A stretch of 64,000 bases of DNA from JABJGO01 sp963921245 (GCA_963921245.4 CAWUEY030000001.1:2604001-2668000), one strand, 5' to 3'. Shown: positions 31,818-41,046, counted from the stretch's first letter. The notes: a model not told the origin generated them from the sequence alone. Numbers and translations are program-made.

Positions 31818-32333
31818 TTATCCCGTTCCGGTTTCCGATCTCAGCCAGAGTACAAGCTGACGGCGGATGTCTTCTACCAGATCAATGGCCGCGCGTTTTC
31901 GGGCATCGCGTTCGGCAACGAGATTGGCATATTCTGAGTCTACGAGGTTGTAGCTGCTGACGGCGCGAAATGTGGCTTTCCGGACCTTTGCGGCGGTGCC
32001 CTCCAGCGGACTAAAAACAATTTCCGCATGGAGGCTCAAATTTGCCCGGGTTGAATAATTCGCCGCTTCCAGAGCAATTTCGGAAACACTTTCTTTCAGG
32101 CTCACGCTCAAGCCCCATTGTGGTTCGGAAATCTGACCGGTCGGATTTAACGCCGTCTGGAGGTGGTTTCGCAGAACCTGTCCCACCCTGTCTGCGATTG
32201 GGTCTACTCGGATTTCATGGAGCGCCGAGCGAACAGATAACCCTGAAGCGGGGTTTCTGTAGAGCGGCTCGAATCCACATCCAGCAACGGAAATGGATAA
32301 AAAAACAGCGGTAAAAATCCTAGACCACGACAT
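31818..32333 (-). CDS. lptE: LPS-assembly lipoprotein LptE
   Basis: A 171-residue outer-membrane lipoprotein that plugs LptD and helps place lipopolysaccharide on the cell surface. The signal peptide ends SISVAGCGFEPLYR, with lipobox VAGC (Cys near residue 19). CGFEPLY and the SALHEIRVDPIADRVGQVLRN segment are typical of alphaproteobacterial LptE. It overlaps leuS by 14 bases and precedes holA, the usual order. Confidence 0.9.
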   Translation of the reverse strand: MSWSRIFTAVFLSISVAGCGFEPLYRNPASGLSVRSALHEIRVDPIADRVGQVLRNHLQTALNPTGQISEPQWGLSVSLKESVSEIALEAANYSTRANLSLHAEIVFSPLEGTAAKVRKATFRAVSSYNLVDSEYANLVAERDARKRAAIDLVEDIRRQLVLWLRSETGTG

Positions 32334-34899
32334 TTACGATCCTGTTGGGCACGTAGATCATTTTCCGAACAGTCTTATCTTTGATTGCTTTTTGAATACT
32401 TTCAATAGCCAGAGCTTGTTTTTCGGCGGCCGATTGATCGCAATCTTTTGGCAATATGACTTTCGCCCGCAGTTTGCCGTTTACCTGTACAGCAACTTCA
32501 ACGGACTCTTCGCTTATCAGCTCGGGATCATATTCCGGCCAGGGCGTATCAACCAAAAGCGTTTCATGTCCCAGCCCCTGCCACATTTCCTCCGCAAGAT
32601 GCGGCATCATTGGCCCCATCAGTTGCACAACGGTTTCCCAGCCGAACCGTTTGACCCATGCAGTATCCGGCCCCCCACCCTTCAGGCTATCTAAGGAATT
32701 TGTCAGCTCCCGCACCCGCGCGACCGCCTTGTTGAAGTGGAACCTGTCGAGGTCCCTGGAAACCTCGGCAATGGTTCTGTGGCTCATGCGATAGAGAGAG
32801 CGCGCCTCATCCGATAACGGGCAGGGCAGGGCTGCGCCCACATCTGAAAACTGCTCAGGGTTGGTGAACACACTTCGCCATAGCCTGTTGACGTACCGCC
32901 ATGCGCCTTCCACACCGGCGTCTGTCCATTCTAGGTCCCTGTCCGGCGGACTGTCTGATAACATGAACAGCCGCGCGGTATCGGCCCCATAGGTGGCAAT
33001 GATGGTTTCCGGGTCCACGACGTTCCTTTTGGATTTGCTCATTTTTTCCGTGCGCCCGACCGTAACGGCCTGGCCTGTATCCTTGTGGACCCAGGCGCCG
33101 TCTTTTTGTTTCACCTCGGCGGGAAAAAGCCAGCGCCCTGTTTCGTCGCTGAATGTTCGGTGACACACCATGCCCTGGGTCATCAAGCCGGCGAACGGCT
33201 CTGATATTTTCAGATAACCGCATTGCTTGAGGGCGCGGGTAAAAAACCGTGAATACAGCAGGTGTAAAACGGCGTGCTCAATGCCGCCGATGTACTGATC
33301 GACAGGCAACCAGTAATCCGCCGCGGCTTTTTCAAAACCGACACTATCCGAATGCGGCGCGGCAAACCGGGCAAAGTACCATGATGATTCAAAAAACGTA
33401 TCAAACGTATCCGTTTCCCGCACCGCCGGGCGGGCGCAAATCGGGCACGGCGTTTGCTTCCATGTGGGATGTTTATCCAGCGGATTTCCGGCCCCGGACA
33501 GATCCACATCTTCGGGTAACTCGACCGGTAACTGATCTTCCGGAACAGGGACGATGCCACAGGATAAACAATGTATGACAGGGATGGGACAGCCCCAATA
33601 CCGCTGTCGGGAAACACCCCAATCGCGCAGTCGATAATTGATGGCGCGGCTGCCGGCACCGATCTCTTCCAGTCTGTCAATGACCGCTGCCTTGGCCGTG
33701 CTGACGTCGAGGCCATTCAGAAAATGTGAGTTAATGAGCACGCCATCATCGCTATAGGCGTCATTCCCGATAACAATGGTTTCCGGATCGATGTCTTTTC
33801 CAGCCACAACGGCCACGACAGGCAGCCCGTATTTTCGCGCAAAATCCAGGTCGCGCTGATCATGCGCAGGACAGCCGAAAATGGCCCCGGTGCCGTATTC
33901 CATGAGGACAAAATTCGCCACGTAAACGGGCAGGATTTTGTTGTCATCAAAGGGGTGGCGAACTTCCAATCCGGTATCTATCCCCCGCTTTTCTGCCGTT
34001 TCGATGGCGGCTTCACTCGTTCCCGATCGATTGCATTCCTGAATGAAATCGCGAATATCATCCCGTTTTTCAGCCAGCGAAAGAGCAAGGGGGTGATTGG
34101 CCGCGACGGCACAAAAAGACGCGCCAAAAAGCGTATCCGGTCTGGTTGTGTATACCTCAAGCTTTTCATCCCTGCCCATGATGTCGAACCGGATATGGGC
34201 GCCTTCTGATCTGCCGATCCAGTTCTCCTGCATGAGCCGTACGCGATCCGGCCAGCGGTTCAGCGTAGAGAGCGCCGCCAGCAGCTCTTCGCCATAGTCT
34301 GTAATCCTCAGAAACCACTGCGACAGTTTTCGTTTTTCGACCAAAGCCCCGGAGCGCCAGCCGCGTCCGTCAATGACCTGTTCATTGGCCAGCACGGTAT
34401 CCTCGAGCGGATCCCAATTGACCCAGGACTCCTTGCGGTAAACAAGGTTTTCCCGCATGAGGTCCAGGAACATCTTCTGTTCGTGTTTGTAGTATTCAGG
34501 CTCGCAGGTGGAAATCTCGCGCGACCAGTCGTAGGAGAGGCCCATGGTTTTCAATTGGGCGCGCATTGCCGCAATGTTTTCGCGGGTCCATTTCGCCGGA
34601 TGGACCTTGTTTTCCTTTGCCGCATTCTCTGCCGGTAAACCGAAAGCGTCCCAGCCCATGGGGTGGAGCACATTGTACCCGGCGGCTTTTTTATACCGCG
34701 CAACCACGTCTCCCAATGTGTAGTTGCGGACATGCCCCATGTGAATGCGTCCGGACGGATAGGGAAACATTTCCAGGACATAGTATTTCGGCAACGCCGA
34801 GTCCTCAAAGACCCGAAAGCTCTCGAGACGATCCCATTCCTGTTGCCATTTTTGTTCCGTGACTTTGGCGTTGTAACGGGTTGCTTGAGCGGCAGGCAC
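32320..34899 (-). CDS. leuS: Leucyl-tRNA synthetase LeuS
   Basis: Charges tRNA-Leu. The 859-residue class I enzyme has MFPYPSGRIHMGHVRNY (HIGH motif as HMGH, near residues 44-60), an editing domain at about 230-420, DTFDTFFESSWYFARF, and KMSKSKRN (KMSKS, near residue 620). Zinc-type cysteines CLSCG and CPIC are present. No anomaly was seen. Its 5' side holds a 12-bp repeat and no visible promoter. Confidence 0.98.
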   Translation of the reverse strand: MPAAQATRYNAKVTEQKWQQEWDRLESFRVFEDSALPKYYVLEMFPYPSGRIHMGHVRNYTLGDVVARYKKAAGYNVLHPMGWDAFGLPAENAAKENKVHPAKWTRENIAAMRAQLKTMGLSYDWSREISTCEPEYYKHEQKMFLDLMRENLVYRKESWVNWDPLEDTVLANEQVIDGRGWRSGALVEKRKLSQWFLRITDYGEELLAALSTLNRWPDRVRLMQENWIGRSEGAHIRFDIMGRDEKLEVYTTRPDTLFGASFCAVAANHPLALSLAEKRDDIRDFIQECNRSGTSEAAIETAEKRGIDTGLEVRHPFDDNKILPVYVANFVLMEYGTGAIFGCPAHDQRDLDFARKYGLPVVAVVAGKDIDPETIVIGNDAYSDDGVLINSHFLNGLDVSTAKAAVIDRLEEIGAGSRAINYRLRDWGVSRQRYWGCPIPVIHCLSCGIVPVPEDQLPVELPEDVDLSGAGNPLDKHPTWKQTPCPICARPAVRETDTFDTFFESSWYFARFAAPHSDSVGFEKAAADYWLPVDQYIGGIEHAVLHLLYSRFFTRALKQCGYLKISEPFAGLMTQGMVCHRTFSDETGRWLFPAEVKQKDGAWVHKDTGQAVTVGRTEKMSKSKRNVVDPETIIATYGADTARLFMLSDSPPDRDLEWTDAGVEGAWRYVNRLWRSVFTNPEQFSDVGAALPCPLSDEARSLYRMSHRTIAEVSRDLDRFHFNKAVARVRELTNSLDSLKGGGPDTAWVKRFGWETVVQLMGPMMPHLAEEMWQGLGHETLLVDTPWPEYDPELISEESVEVAVQVNGKLRAKVILPKDCDQSAAEKQALAIESIQKAIKDKTVRKMIYVPNRIVNVVV

Positions 34900-34922
34900 G
34901 TTTTTAGAGTCCCTAAGTTTAT

Positions 34923-34958
34923 GAACAGATTGCTGAACAGGTTAACGAACAGGTTGAT
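34923..34958. repeat. 12-bp tandem repeat upstream of leuS
   Basis: Three 12-base units GAACAGATTGCT, GAACAGGTTAAC and GAACAGGTTGAT (34923, 34935, 34947). They lie in the leader of leuS, about 25 bases before its start codon. The remaining bases to the thiE stop at 35048 show nothing else. Confidence 0.75.
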
Positions 34959-35047
34959 GGCCCGGATTTGAGGGACCCTACATATACCAATCATTCCCGG
35001 AGCGCCATACCTGCCACGTGATTTTGGTTGTATTCACGTTATCCGCG

Positions 35048-35698
35048 TTATGGCTGAAACGCGCCAATTCCCGCCCAGCCATGGACGTTGCAGGAATTGA
35101 GGCGCGGCCATGTTTTTGGCGATACCCCGCCCAGCGCGAAGACCGGAACCGGGGCTGCTCGCGCATACCGGGCCAGCCCGAGAACCCCGAGACATCGGGC
35201 ATTCGGATGGCTGTCGGTTTTGAAAACCGGGGACACAATGGCGGCATCAACCGCCGACCGCCCCGCCATTTGAAGTGCCGCAAAACCATGAACGGCGCAG
35301 GTAACAAAGAGCCCCAGTTTTCGGGCGAAATACAGCTCTCGCCTTGCCGTTGCCAGTTTGCTGTCGCTCAGGTGCACACCCGCCGCACCCACACGGTGGG
35401 CAAGCCGGGCATCCTCGCTGACAATGAGCGATACGCCACGGTGATGACACATGGGCCGCGCGGCTTCCGCCAGCTTTCGGCGCTCGCCCGGGTCGCGGTG
35501 ACGGATGATGATCGCACAATTCGACCCCAGATCGGGAATAATGTATGCAGGGTCGGGCAGGCGTTCTTCGTCGGTCATCACCAGAACGCCGGGTAACGCA
35601 CGCGCCCCTCCGCCGCCCTTGTAGCCGCCTTTGCCGCGGCCTTTGCCGACGCGCCCAGGCCCGTCAGGGCACCCATCAGGGTTTGTCATCATCCTCAT
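35048..35698 (-). CDS. Thiamine-phosphate synthase-like protein (ThiE/TenI family)
   Basis: A small TIM barrel of about 216 residues. GVLVMTDEERLPDP near the start, RGVSLIVSEDARLAHRVGAAGVHLSD, the core SAVDAAIVSPVFKTDSHPNARCLG and PVFALGGVSPKTWPRL match the short ThiE/TenI proteins of alphaproteobacteria. Classical ThiE joins HMP-PP to thiazole phosphate. Here the usual TxTK loop is TDSHP, so the reaction is uncertain. The first 35 residues are Gly/Lys/Arg-rich repeats. Several ATG/GTG starts lie within five codons, so the exact start is uncertain. Confidence 0.75.
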   Translation of the reverse strand: MRMMTNPDGCPDGPGRVGKGRGKGGYKGGGGARALPGVLVMTDEERLPDPAYIIPDLGSNCAIIIRHRDPGERRKLAEAARPMCHHRGVSLIVSEDARLAHRVGAAGVHLSDSKLATARRELYFARKLGLFVTCAVHGFAALQMAGRSAVDAAIVSPVFKTDSHPNARCLGVLGLARYARAAPVPVFALGGVSPKTWPRLNSCNVHGWAGIGAFQP

Positions 35699-35786
35699 CA
35701 CTCTGATAAATATGACTTGAGCCGGGTTTGCAAACAGTTCCGCAATGAATCAATAACGGCCCAAACAGGGAAGGGTTGCGTCAGAA

Positions 35787-36485
35787 ATGCAGGTCGATGT
35801 CCGGGAAAATCTGCGCACCGTACAACGCGATATAGTGGCCGCCGCCGAGGCTTGCGGACGCTTATCTCATGATGTTTCGCTTGTCGCCGTCAGCAAATCC
35901 CATTCCGCGCCCAGAATTCAACCGGCTCTGGATGCCGGGCACAGGGTTTTCGGCGAAAACCGCGTTCAGGAAGCGGAAGAAAAATGGCCGCAATTGAAGG
36001 AAACCACAACGACGGTTTCACTGCACCTCATCGGTCCCCTGCAAACAAACAAGGTCAGGGCGGCGCTCGCCCTTTTCGACGTGATTGAGACCGTGGACCG
36101 AATGAAGCTTGCCCGCCGGATGGCCAATCTGATGGATAAAACAGGCCATCGCCCGTCCGTTTTCATACAGGTCAACACCGGCGAGGAGCCGCAAAAAGCC
36201 GGCGTGTTGCCCGCCGACGTTGATGAATTTATTCGCGCGTGCCGGGATGTTCTCGCGCTGCCGGTTATCGGCCTTATGTGTATTCCACCGCTTCACGAAG
36301 AGCCGTCGCTTCATTTTTCTCTTCTCGCCAACATGGCCAAACGAAACGGGCTTTTAGGCCTCAGCATGGGCATGAGTTCTGATTACGAAATCGCCGTTAG
36401 GTTTGGTGCGACACATGTTCGCGTGGGCACGGCAATTTTCGGCGCGCGCCCGCCACTATTGAGCGTAAAGGAGCAATCCGCTTAA
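35787..36485 (+). CDS. Pyridoxal phosphate homeostasis protein YggS/PLPBP
   Basis: A 232-residue fold-III PLP-binding barrel that buffers PLP and affects amino-acid pools; it has no known catalysis. VSLVAVSKSHSAPRIQPAL holds the PLP Lys (near residue 38). FGENRVQEAEEKW, LHLIGPLQTNKV, VNTGEEPQKAGV, LMCIPP and GMSSDYEIAVRFGATHVRVGTAIFG are all family motifs. GAAGGG lies upstream of ATG 35787. A 17-bp duplication covers its stop codon. Confidence 0.95.
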   Translation: MQVDVRENLRTVQRDIVAAAEACGRLSHDVSLVAVSKSHSAPRIQPALDAGHRVFGENRVQEAEEKWPQLKETTTTVSLHLIGPLQTNKVRAALALFDVIETVDRMKLARRMANLMDKTGHRPSVFIQVNTGEEPQKAGVLPADVDEFIRACRDVLALPVIGLMCIPPLHEEPSLHFSLLANMAKRNGLLGLSMGMSSDYEIAVRFGATHVRVGTAIFGARPPLLSVKEQSA

Positions 36486-36500
36486 GGAGCAATCCCCCTT
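36467..36500. repeat. 17-bp direct repeat at the yggS stop
   Basis: Units 36467-36483 and 36484-36500 both contain AAGGAGCAATCC followed by a CTT. The yggS stop codon (36483-36485) lies at the junction. Confidence 0.6.
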
Positions 36501-37041
36501 AAGGGGCTGTGCGAGGATCTATGCGAAGGATGGAATCGGGGCCAACCCGGGCAACCACCCGAAGTAAATCTGTTACGCCCAAAGCAATGCATCCTTCCGT
36601 CGGTTTGTATCCCTCGCGGGCGACATGCATAAAGATTGCGCTACCCTTGCCCGATACAGGTGGATCGTCATTGTACCCTATCTCGACGACAACATCGTAG
36701 AGACTGTCGCCCCGCCACAGGGTCTCGTGCCGGGCGGCGAACGGTCGTTGAATAAGGCGATTATAGGCCGGACTTTCGGGGTCGTCACACCAGCCATCGT
36801 CCGGCTTTATGGGAATAACCGGCAAATACGATAAGGGCCTGGAAAGTTTGTCGGCACGATAATAGACGCTTCGCAACGGAAAACGGCCCGCGGGCGTCCC
36901 GCCATCGCCCTCGATCTTGGATGTAACAATCCCCGCCGCCCCCAATGCACAGCGGAATGACCGCCCAGCCACTTCCAGGCGCCCCGCGCTGGAAACGCGC
37001 ACAATTTTTGCAGCGTCAGACACTCTCCGAGACCTGTGCAT
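36499..37041 (-). CDS. L,D-transpeptidase family protein (YkuD domain)
   Basis: A 180-residue enzyme of the YkuD type, which makes 3-3 cross-links in peptidoglycan or attaches proteins to it. IFMHVAREGYKPTEGCIALG near residues 135-154 is the His-x14-17-S/T-x-G-C active site, with nucleophile Cys in EGCIAL. No clear signal peptide is visible at MHRSRRV, so it may be exported by a start not recognised here or act in another way. It follows the 310-residue hypothetical gene by eight bases. Confidence 0.85.
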   Translation of the reverse strand: MHRSRRVSDAAKIVRVSSAGRLEVAGRSFRCALGAAGIVTSKIEGDGGTPAGRFPLRSVYYRADKLSRPLSYLPVIPIKPDDGWCDDPESPAYNRLIQRPFAARHETLWRGDSLYDVVVEIGYNDDPPVSGKGSAIFMHVAREGYKPTEGCIALGVTDLLRVVARVGPDSILRIDPRTAP

Positions 37042-37049
37042 TTCAAAAA

Positions 37050-37982
37050 TCAGTTTCGAATATCGACCAGCGGACCCTTGTTTTCGGATTTGAGAAGATA
37101 GGCGTCATGATAGCGGGACACAATCTCCGGCATCAGGGCCGGTACGTAGCCGCTTTGGAAATTTGTAGCGCCATATTCCTCCTGAAGCGTGTGAACATCG
37201 TGTCCGTAAACCCGGGCAACCATCTCGGCCGTTATCAGGGGTTCGGTAATTATTCCGGCTGCCGGTTGAGAGGGTTCCGGCAAGGGTGCCTGCCTGAGGT
37301 CGAGTGCCGGCGCTGGTGCGACGGCAACCCCGGATTCCGAAGCGCCCGCCCGGTTGATGTTCTCCGGCGGGGCTTGCGCGACCTGAACAGTGTTCTGCTC
37401 AACACGCTCATCACTATCTGTTGGCTCGAAGCTAAAGGCCTCGGACGGCGGCAGGGCCGCGGCTGTCGGCAGGGCCTCGCCGCCCGTAAATATGTTCGGT
37501 GTTGCGGGGCCAACCGCCGCGCTTTCGAGTGTGCCGGTCTCTGCAACGGCGGCATCGGATGTGGAATCCTGAAAGAAGCGCGTCACGTGACCACCAATGG
37601 CGTTGCCGGAAAACGCCTCAACGCCTAAGTCAACCATCGCCGCGACGGCGCCAAACGGGCCCATATAGAGTGAGCCTCCGGCGAGCCGTGACGCGGAAGA
37701 AATTTCATCGCCGGTTACGGACCGATACATGGCGGAAACCACAGGAATGTGCTGAAGCGGATTGACCGTATCAATCAGGTCCGAAAATGTTAATTCAACC
37801 TCGGGCGCTTCGATCCCCGTGCGCTGGCGAGGGCTCAGGAACTTTTCGTCACGAACGCGATTGAGGCGCGCCACCTCGTCCGAGACGTTGTCCTTTTTCC
37901 GGGCCTCGGTGCTCATCGCCTGGTTGGTTAGCGCCGGTATGATCGGATTTGCACCGACCGTCAGGTATTGTTCTTCCCGCAT
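37050..37982 (-). CDS. Conserved hypothetical protein (unknown function)
   Basis: A 310-residue protein. Residues 60-125 include FSDLIDTVNPLQHIPVVSAM and GSLYMGPFGAVAAMVDLGVE, a segment I associate with unnamed alphaproteobacterial proteins. The middle (about 140-260) is Ala/Pro/Glu-rich and looks disordered. The C-terminus (ITAEMVARVYGHDVHTLQEE; PALMPEIVSRYHDAYLLK) is again ordered. There is no signal peptide, and the central segment is mildly hydrophobic. It is probably co-transcribed with the L,D-transpeptidase. I assign no function. Confidence 0.75.
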   Translation of the reverse strand: MREEQYLTVGANPIIPALTNQAMSTEARKKDNVSDEVARLNRVRDEKFLSPRQRTGIEAPEVELTFSDLIDTVNPLQHIPVVSAMYRSVTGDEISSASRLAGGSLYMGPFGAVAAMVDLGVEAFSGNAIGGHVTRFFQDSTSDAAVAETGTLESAAVGPATPNIFTGGEALPTAAALPPSEAFSFEPTDSDERVEQNTVQVAQAPPENINRAGASESGVAVAPAPALDLRQAPLPEPSQPAAGIITEPLITAEMVARVYGHDVHTLQEEYGATNFQSGYVPALMPEIVSRYHDAYLLKSENKGPLVDIRN

Positions 37983-38160
37983 TGTTCCGTCAGCTCGTTG
38001 CCCAACAGGGATTATTCTCGCTCAGAGTATAAGCAAGACGTATGCCAAACGAGAGGTGTTATATTTCAATAAGTTACCGGTGCCCTGGTGAGGGTTTCGC
38101 CGAACCGATGGCAAAAATTTCCGGTTGCCCGGGCAGGTTTTTCGAGGCTTTGCGGGTTTT

Positions 38161-39327
38161 TTAGAACAAATGCCCGCTGCGCCGGGATTTGGTATCGAGG
38201 TAGAGCTCGTTGTGTTTATTGGACGCGAACGCATGCTGCACCCGCTCTACAACATCGATGCCACAGTTTGCCATGGCCGTGAGTTTTTCCGGGTTGTTGG
38301 TCATCAGCCGGATGCGATGAAATCCAAGGGACTTCAGCATTTGTACGGCAGGCAGGTAGACCCTTTCATCGGCATCAAAACCCAACTGTTCGTTGGCGTC
38401 CAGGGTGTCGAAGCCCTGTTCCTGAAGCTCATAGGCCCTGAGCTTGTTTACCAATCCAATGCCGCGGCCTTCCTGTGCCAGATAGAGCAGTATTCCCGCC
38501 CGCGCGGCGGCGATCTCGGCGATGGCACCGCGCAATTGATCGCCGCAATCACATTTCAGGCTCGCCAGCAAATCACCGGTGAAGCACTCTGAATGCAGGC
38601 GTGTTAACACCGGCTCTTGTGGGGCCGGATCACCAATAACAATGGCCAGATGCTCGAGACCGCCATCTAGGGGACGGAACGCAATAATTTTCGTGTTTTC
38701 CGCCCCTTCCAATGGAACGCGGGCTTCGCTAACGGCACCCAGCGTGCGCGCCACGGTTTTTTCATGCTGAAACACATCACCGGCATCGGTTTCAAAAATG
38801 TTGTGTCTGGCGGCCCAGGCGGTCACATCATTGGCGAGTGGGTCGTTTATCAGTGCAACAACGGCCGCCGGCAGCAACCGGGCCTGCTTCGTCAATAGAA
38901 CCGCCGCCGAGTAACAGCTAAACCGTTCCACTTCTGTAACCCGCAGGCTGCTCAGCAGGTCGTGCCGCTCTTCAGTGTTCGATTTACTGACCGGATTGGA
39001 CAGAGAGACAATCATCGGCGCATCAAAATCCTGCCTGCCTTCCGTGGATAACACCGCGACACCGCTTTTCGGATGATGTAATCCCAGCACCGAAGCGCGG
39101 CGGCTGGTGATGGCAAGGGCCGGTTTTGAGCCCGAAATCCTCCCTAGGCTCCCAAGCGCCTTCGGCGTGACCGCCTCGGCGGTCAGCATAAGCACAGCCC
39201 GCCCCTCGGCACCCCTCAACACAACCATCCTGCCCCTTCTGAGCTCGGAGATCGCCCGGTCAACAGAGAGCAGAGACCGGGGCTCTCGGGATGCCGGTAT
39301 GGATACGATATCTGTCGAGCGGGTCAT
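38161..39327 (-). CDS. ribA: GTP cyclohydrolase II RibA with a degenerate N-terminal RibB-like domain
   Basis: Opens GTP for riboflavin synthesis. The C-terminal 200 residues hold the zinc cysteines of HSECFTGDLLASLKCDCGDQL, then LYLAQEGRGIGLVNKLRAYELQ and the KSLGFHRIRLMTNNPEKL segment. The first 180 residues resemble the DHBP synthase fold (SVDRAISELRRGRMVVLRGA) but lack its signature, as in other alphaproteobacterial RibA proteins. Length 388. It diverges from the response regulator; a perfect inverted repeat lies between them. The 178-base gap to the next minus gene (37983-38160) shows nothing clear. Confidence 0.92.
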   Translation of the reverse strand: MTRSTDIVSIPASREPRSLLSVDRAISELRRGRMVVLRGAEGRAVLMLTAEAVTPKALGSLGRISGSKPALAITSRRASVLGLHHPKSGVAVLSTEGRQDFDAPMIVSLSNPVSKSNTEERHDLLSSLRVTEVERFSCYSAAVLLTKQARLLPAAVVALINDPLANDVTAWAARHNIFETDAGDVFQHEKTVARTLGAVSEARVPLEGAENTKIIAFRPLDGGLEHLAIVIGDPAPQEPVLTRLHSECFTGDLLASLKCDCGDQLRGAIAEIAAARAGILLYLAQEGRGIGLVNKLRAYELQEQGFDTLDANEQLGFDADERVYLPAVQMLKSLGFHRIRLMTNNPEKLTAMANCGIDVVERVQHAFASNKHNELYLDTKSRRSGHLF

Positions 39328-39436
39328 GTCGTGTTCAGGCCCTGAATGCCGTCCCTCGGGACTGGTCTATTGCACGGTTATTGTATAAAGGTAGGTCAAT
39401 TACAAATATTATGTTGCAGAACCACAGTTGTGTTTT

Positions 39437-39459
39437 TGCCCAAAATCAGCTTTTGGGCA
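39437..39459. promoter_or_regulatory. Perfect inverted repeat between ribA and the response regulator
   Basis: TGCCCAAAA, loop TCAGC, TTTTGGGCA: a perfect 9-bp stem in the 167-base divergent spacer, 35 bases before the regulator start. It could be an operator for the response regulator or a hairpin in its leader. Nothing in the sequence decides between them. Confidence 0.45.
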
Positions 39460-39494
39460 CCCCGTGGTCTGAGCGTTACAGGAAAATACAGGGC

Positions 39495-40187
39495 ATGAGC
39501 ACCGGAAAACGCATCCTGCTTGTGGATGACGATACGACATTGATTGAGATGCTCACCGAGCAGTTGCAGCTCCATGAAGAGTTTAACATATCTGTCGGCT
39601 ATACGGCCGCGGAAGCCCTAGAGAAGGCAAAGCTTGATTATTTTGACGTCATCATTCTGGATGTGGGCCTTCCCGATATGGACGGGCGCGAGGCGTGTCG
39701 CCTCATGCGGCGAGCCGGTGTGCGCGCGCCGATTATCATGTTGAGCGGTGCCGATACAGATGCGGATACCATTCTCGGTCTCGATGCCGGTGCCAACGAT
39801 TATGTCACAAAACCGTTCAGACTCGGCGTATTGCTGGCCAGATTGCGCGCGCAAATTCGCCAGCATGAGCGGAGCGACGATGCCATGTTCACGATCGGTC
39901 CCTATACGTTCCAGCCCGCCGCCAGGCTGCTTGTCCACAATCAGGACAGCAACAAGAAAATACGCCTGACGGATAAAGAAGGCGCAATCTTGAAGTACCT
40001 GTATCGCATTGGCGACAGAACGGTGAGCAGAGATACCTTGTTGGATGAGGTGTGGGGATACAATGCCGGCGTGACAACGCACACACTGGAGACGCACGTT
40101 TATCGACTGCGTCAGAAAATTGAGGAAGATCCGTCAAATGCCCGGATTCTTGTTACCGCGCCGGGCGGATACAGATTGATCCCTTAG
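39495..40187 (+). CDS. OmpR-type two-component response regulator
   Basis: A 230-residue DNA-binding regulator. The receiver domain (1-120) has acidic pocket LLVDDD (near 9-14), phospho-acceptor Asp in VIILDVGLPDMDGREACR (near 55) and Lys in DYVTKPF (near 105). The C-terminal winged helix (about 135-228) shows RLTDKEGAILKYLYR and LLDEVWGYNAG. ATG 39495 (MSTGKRILLVDDD) is chosen by the receiver start. No histidine kinase is adjacent, so it is an orphan in this window. Confidence 0.92.
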   Translation: MSTGKRILLVDDDTTLIEMLTEQLQLHEEFNISVGYTAAEALEKAKLDYFDVIILDVGLPDMDGREACRLMRRAGVRAPIIMLSGADTDADTILGLDAGANDYVTKPFRLGVLLARLRAQIRQHERSDDAMFTIGPYTFQPAARLLVHNQDSNKKIRLTDKEGAILKYLYRIGDRTVSRDTLLDEVWGYNAGVTTHTLETHVYRLRQKIEEDPSNARILVTAPGGYRLIP

Positions 40188-40192
40188 AAAAA

Positions 40193-40286
40193 GCGCCCGA
40201 CCCGGGGCAGGCCGGGCGCAGGCGGGGCCTGAAAACTCCGCTGGCGGCAGGGGAACCGCCAGTAAAGGAGAGTCTCATATCTCCTT
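40193..40286. terminator. Cluster of three perfect hairpins between convergent genes
   Basis: Three successive 7-bp perfect stems: GCGCCCG/CGGGCGC (40193-40219), CTGGCGG/CCGCCAG (40241-40262) and AAGGAGA/TCTCCTT (40265-40286). They lie between the ends of the response regulator (plus) and lolA (minus). No long T-run follows any of them, so factor-independent termination is not proven. They may block read-through in both directions. Confidence 0.5.
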
Positions 40287-40339
40287 AATTCAGATAGTCA
40301 CCCGGCGGGCAGATTTAAAGGGCTTGCGAGGGGATTTTT

Positions 40340-41026
40340 CTATCGACGGTCGTTGACAACCGGGTTTTGGGAAAACTGAAAGAGCGCGGGGTCAAGCACA
40401 ACCCCAAAACGCGGGTTATTGAGTGCAAAATCAGTTTGAATGCCCTGTGCGTCAATCACCGTCCATTGCCGAAGCAATAAAGGCGCGTCCGTGAACAACA
40501 GTGTTAGGGTCCCGGCGTCAGGGTCGTCCGCGCGGCTTAGCGTGACCCGGACGGTGTTCGCATTTTCCTCCACGCCCAGAACACGAAGGGCGCTATCGTT
40601 TAGCCTTATCTGTTCTTCCACCAGTATCCCAGCGGGCGTTGTCGCAATCGGGATGTGGGTCGCCTGTTTCAGTTCTGTGTCGTAGTAAACCAGAAACGAA
40701 CCACTGGTGACCATGAGGATGGGTAGCGGCGGGTCGTATTCAATCCGGAGGTCTCCCGGACGGGACAGGTAAAACAACCCTTCTGCGACCTGGCCGTCTG
40801 ACGAAACCTGAACGAACCGGGATTGGACGGTATCTATGGTGTTGAGGTAATCTTCTATGCGGGTCAACAAGGCCCGCTGGCGGTCAGACAAAGTGGCAGC
40901 CTGCAACGCCTGTTGATGCGTCTCCGCCTGCGCCCGCGGCTCGTTGAGCGGCGACAACAGGGCCAACACTGACAGGACGACAGGAAGTGTCCGGCAACGC
41001 GAACGGGAGATGTTTTCAGAAACCAT
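40340..41026 (-). CDS. lolA: Outer-membrane lipoprotein carrier protein LolA
   Basis: A periplasmic chaperone that carries lipoproteins from LolCDE to the outer membrane. The 228-residue chain starts with a signal peptide (about residues 1-34, PVVLSVLALLSPLN then AQA). The fold follows with IDTVQSRFVQVSSDGQVAEG and RPGDLRIEYDPPLPILMVT. Alphaproteobacterial LolA often acts without LolB. It lies 20 bases after ftsK, a conserved neighbour pair. Confidence 0.92.
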   Translation of the reverse strand: MVSENISRSRCRTLPVVLSVLALLSPLNEPRAQAETHQQALQAATLSDRQRALLTRIEDYLNTIDTVQSRFVQVSSDGQVAEGLFYLSRPGDLRIEYDPPLPILMVTSGSFLVYYDTELKQATHIPIATTPAGILVEEQIRLNDSALRVLGVEENANTVRVTLSRADDPDAGTLTLLFTDAPLLLRQWTVIDAQGIQTDFALNNPRFGVVLDPALFQFSQNPVVNDRR

Positions 41027-41046
41027 GGCGGCTCAGATGTAGTCGC

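Noticed and set aside
34978..35307. Open frame opposite the end of thiE
   Set aside because: It lies in another frame of thiE and has no recognisable protein pattern.
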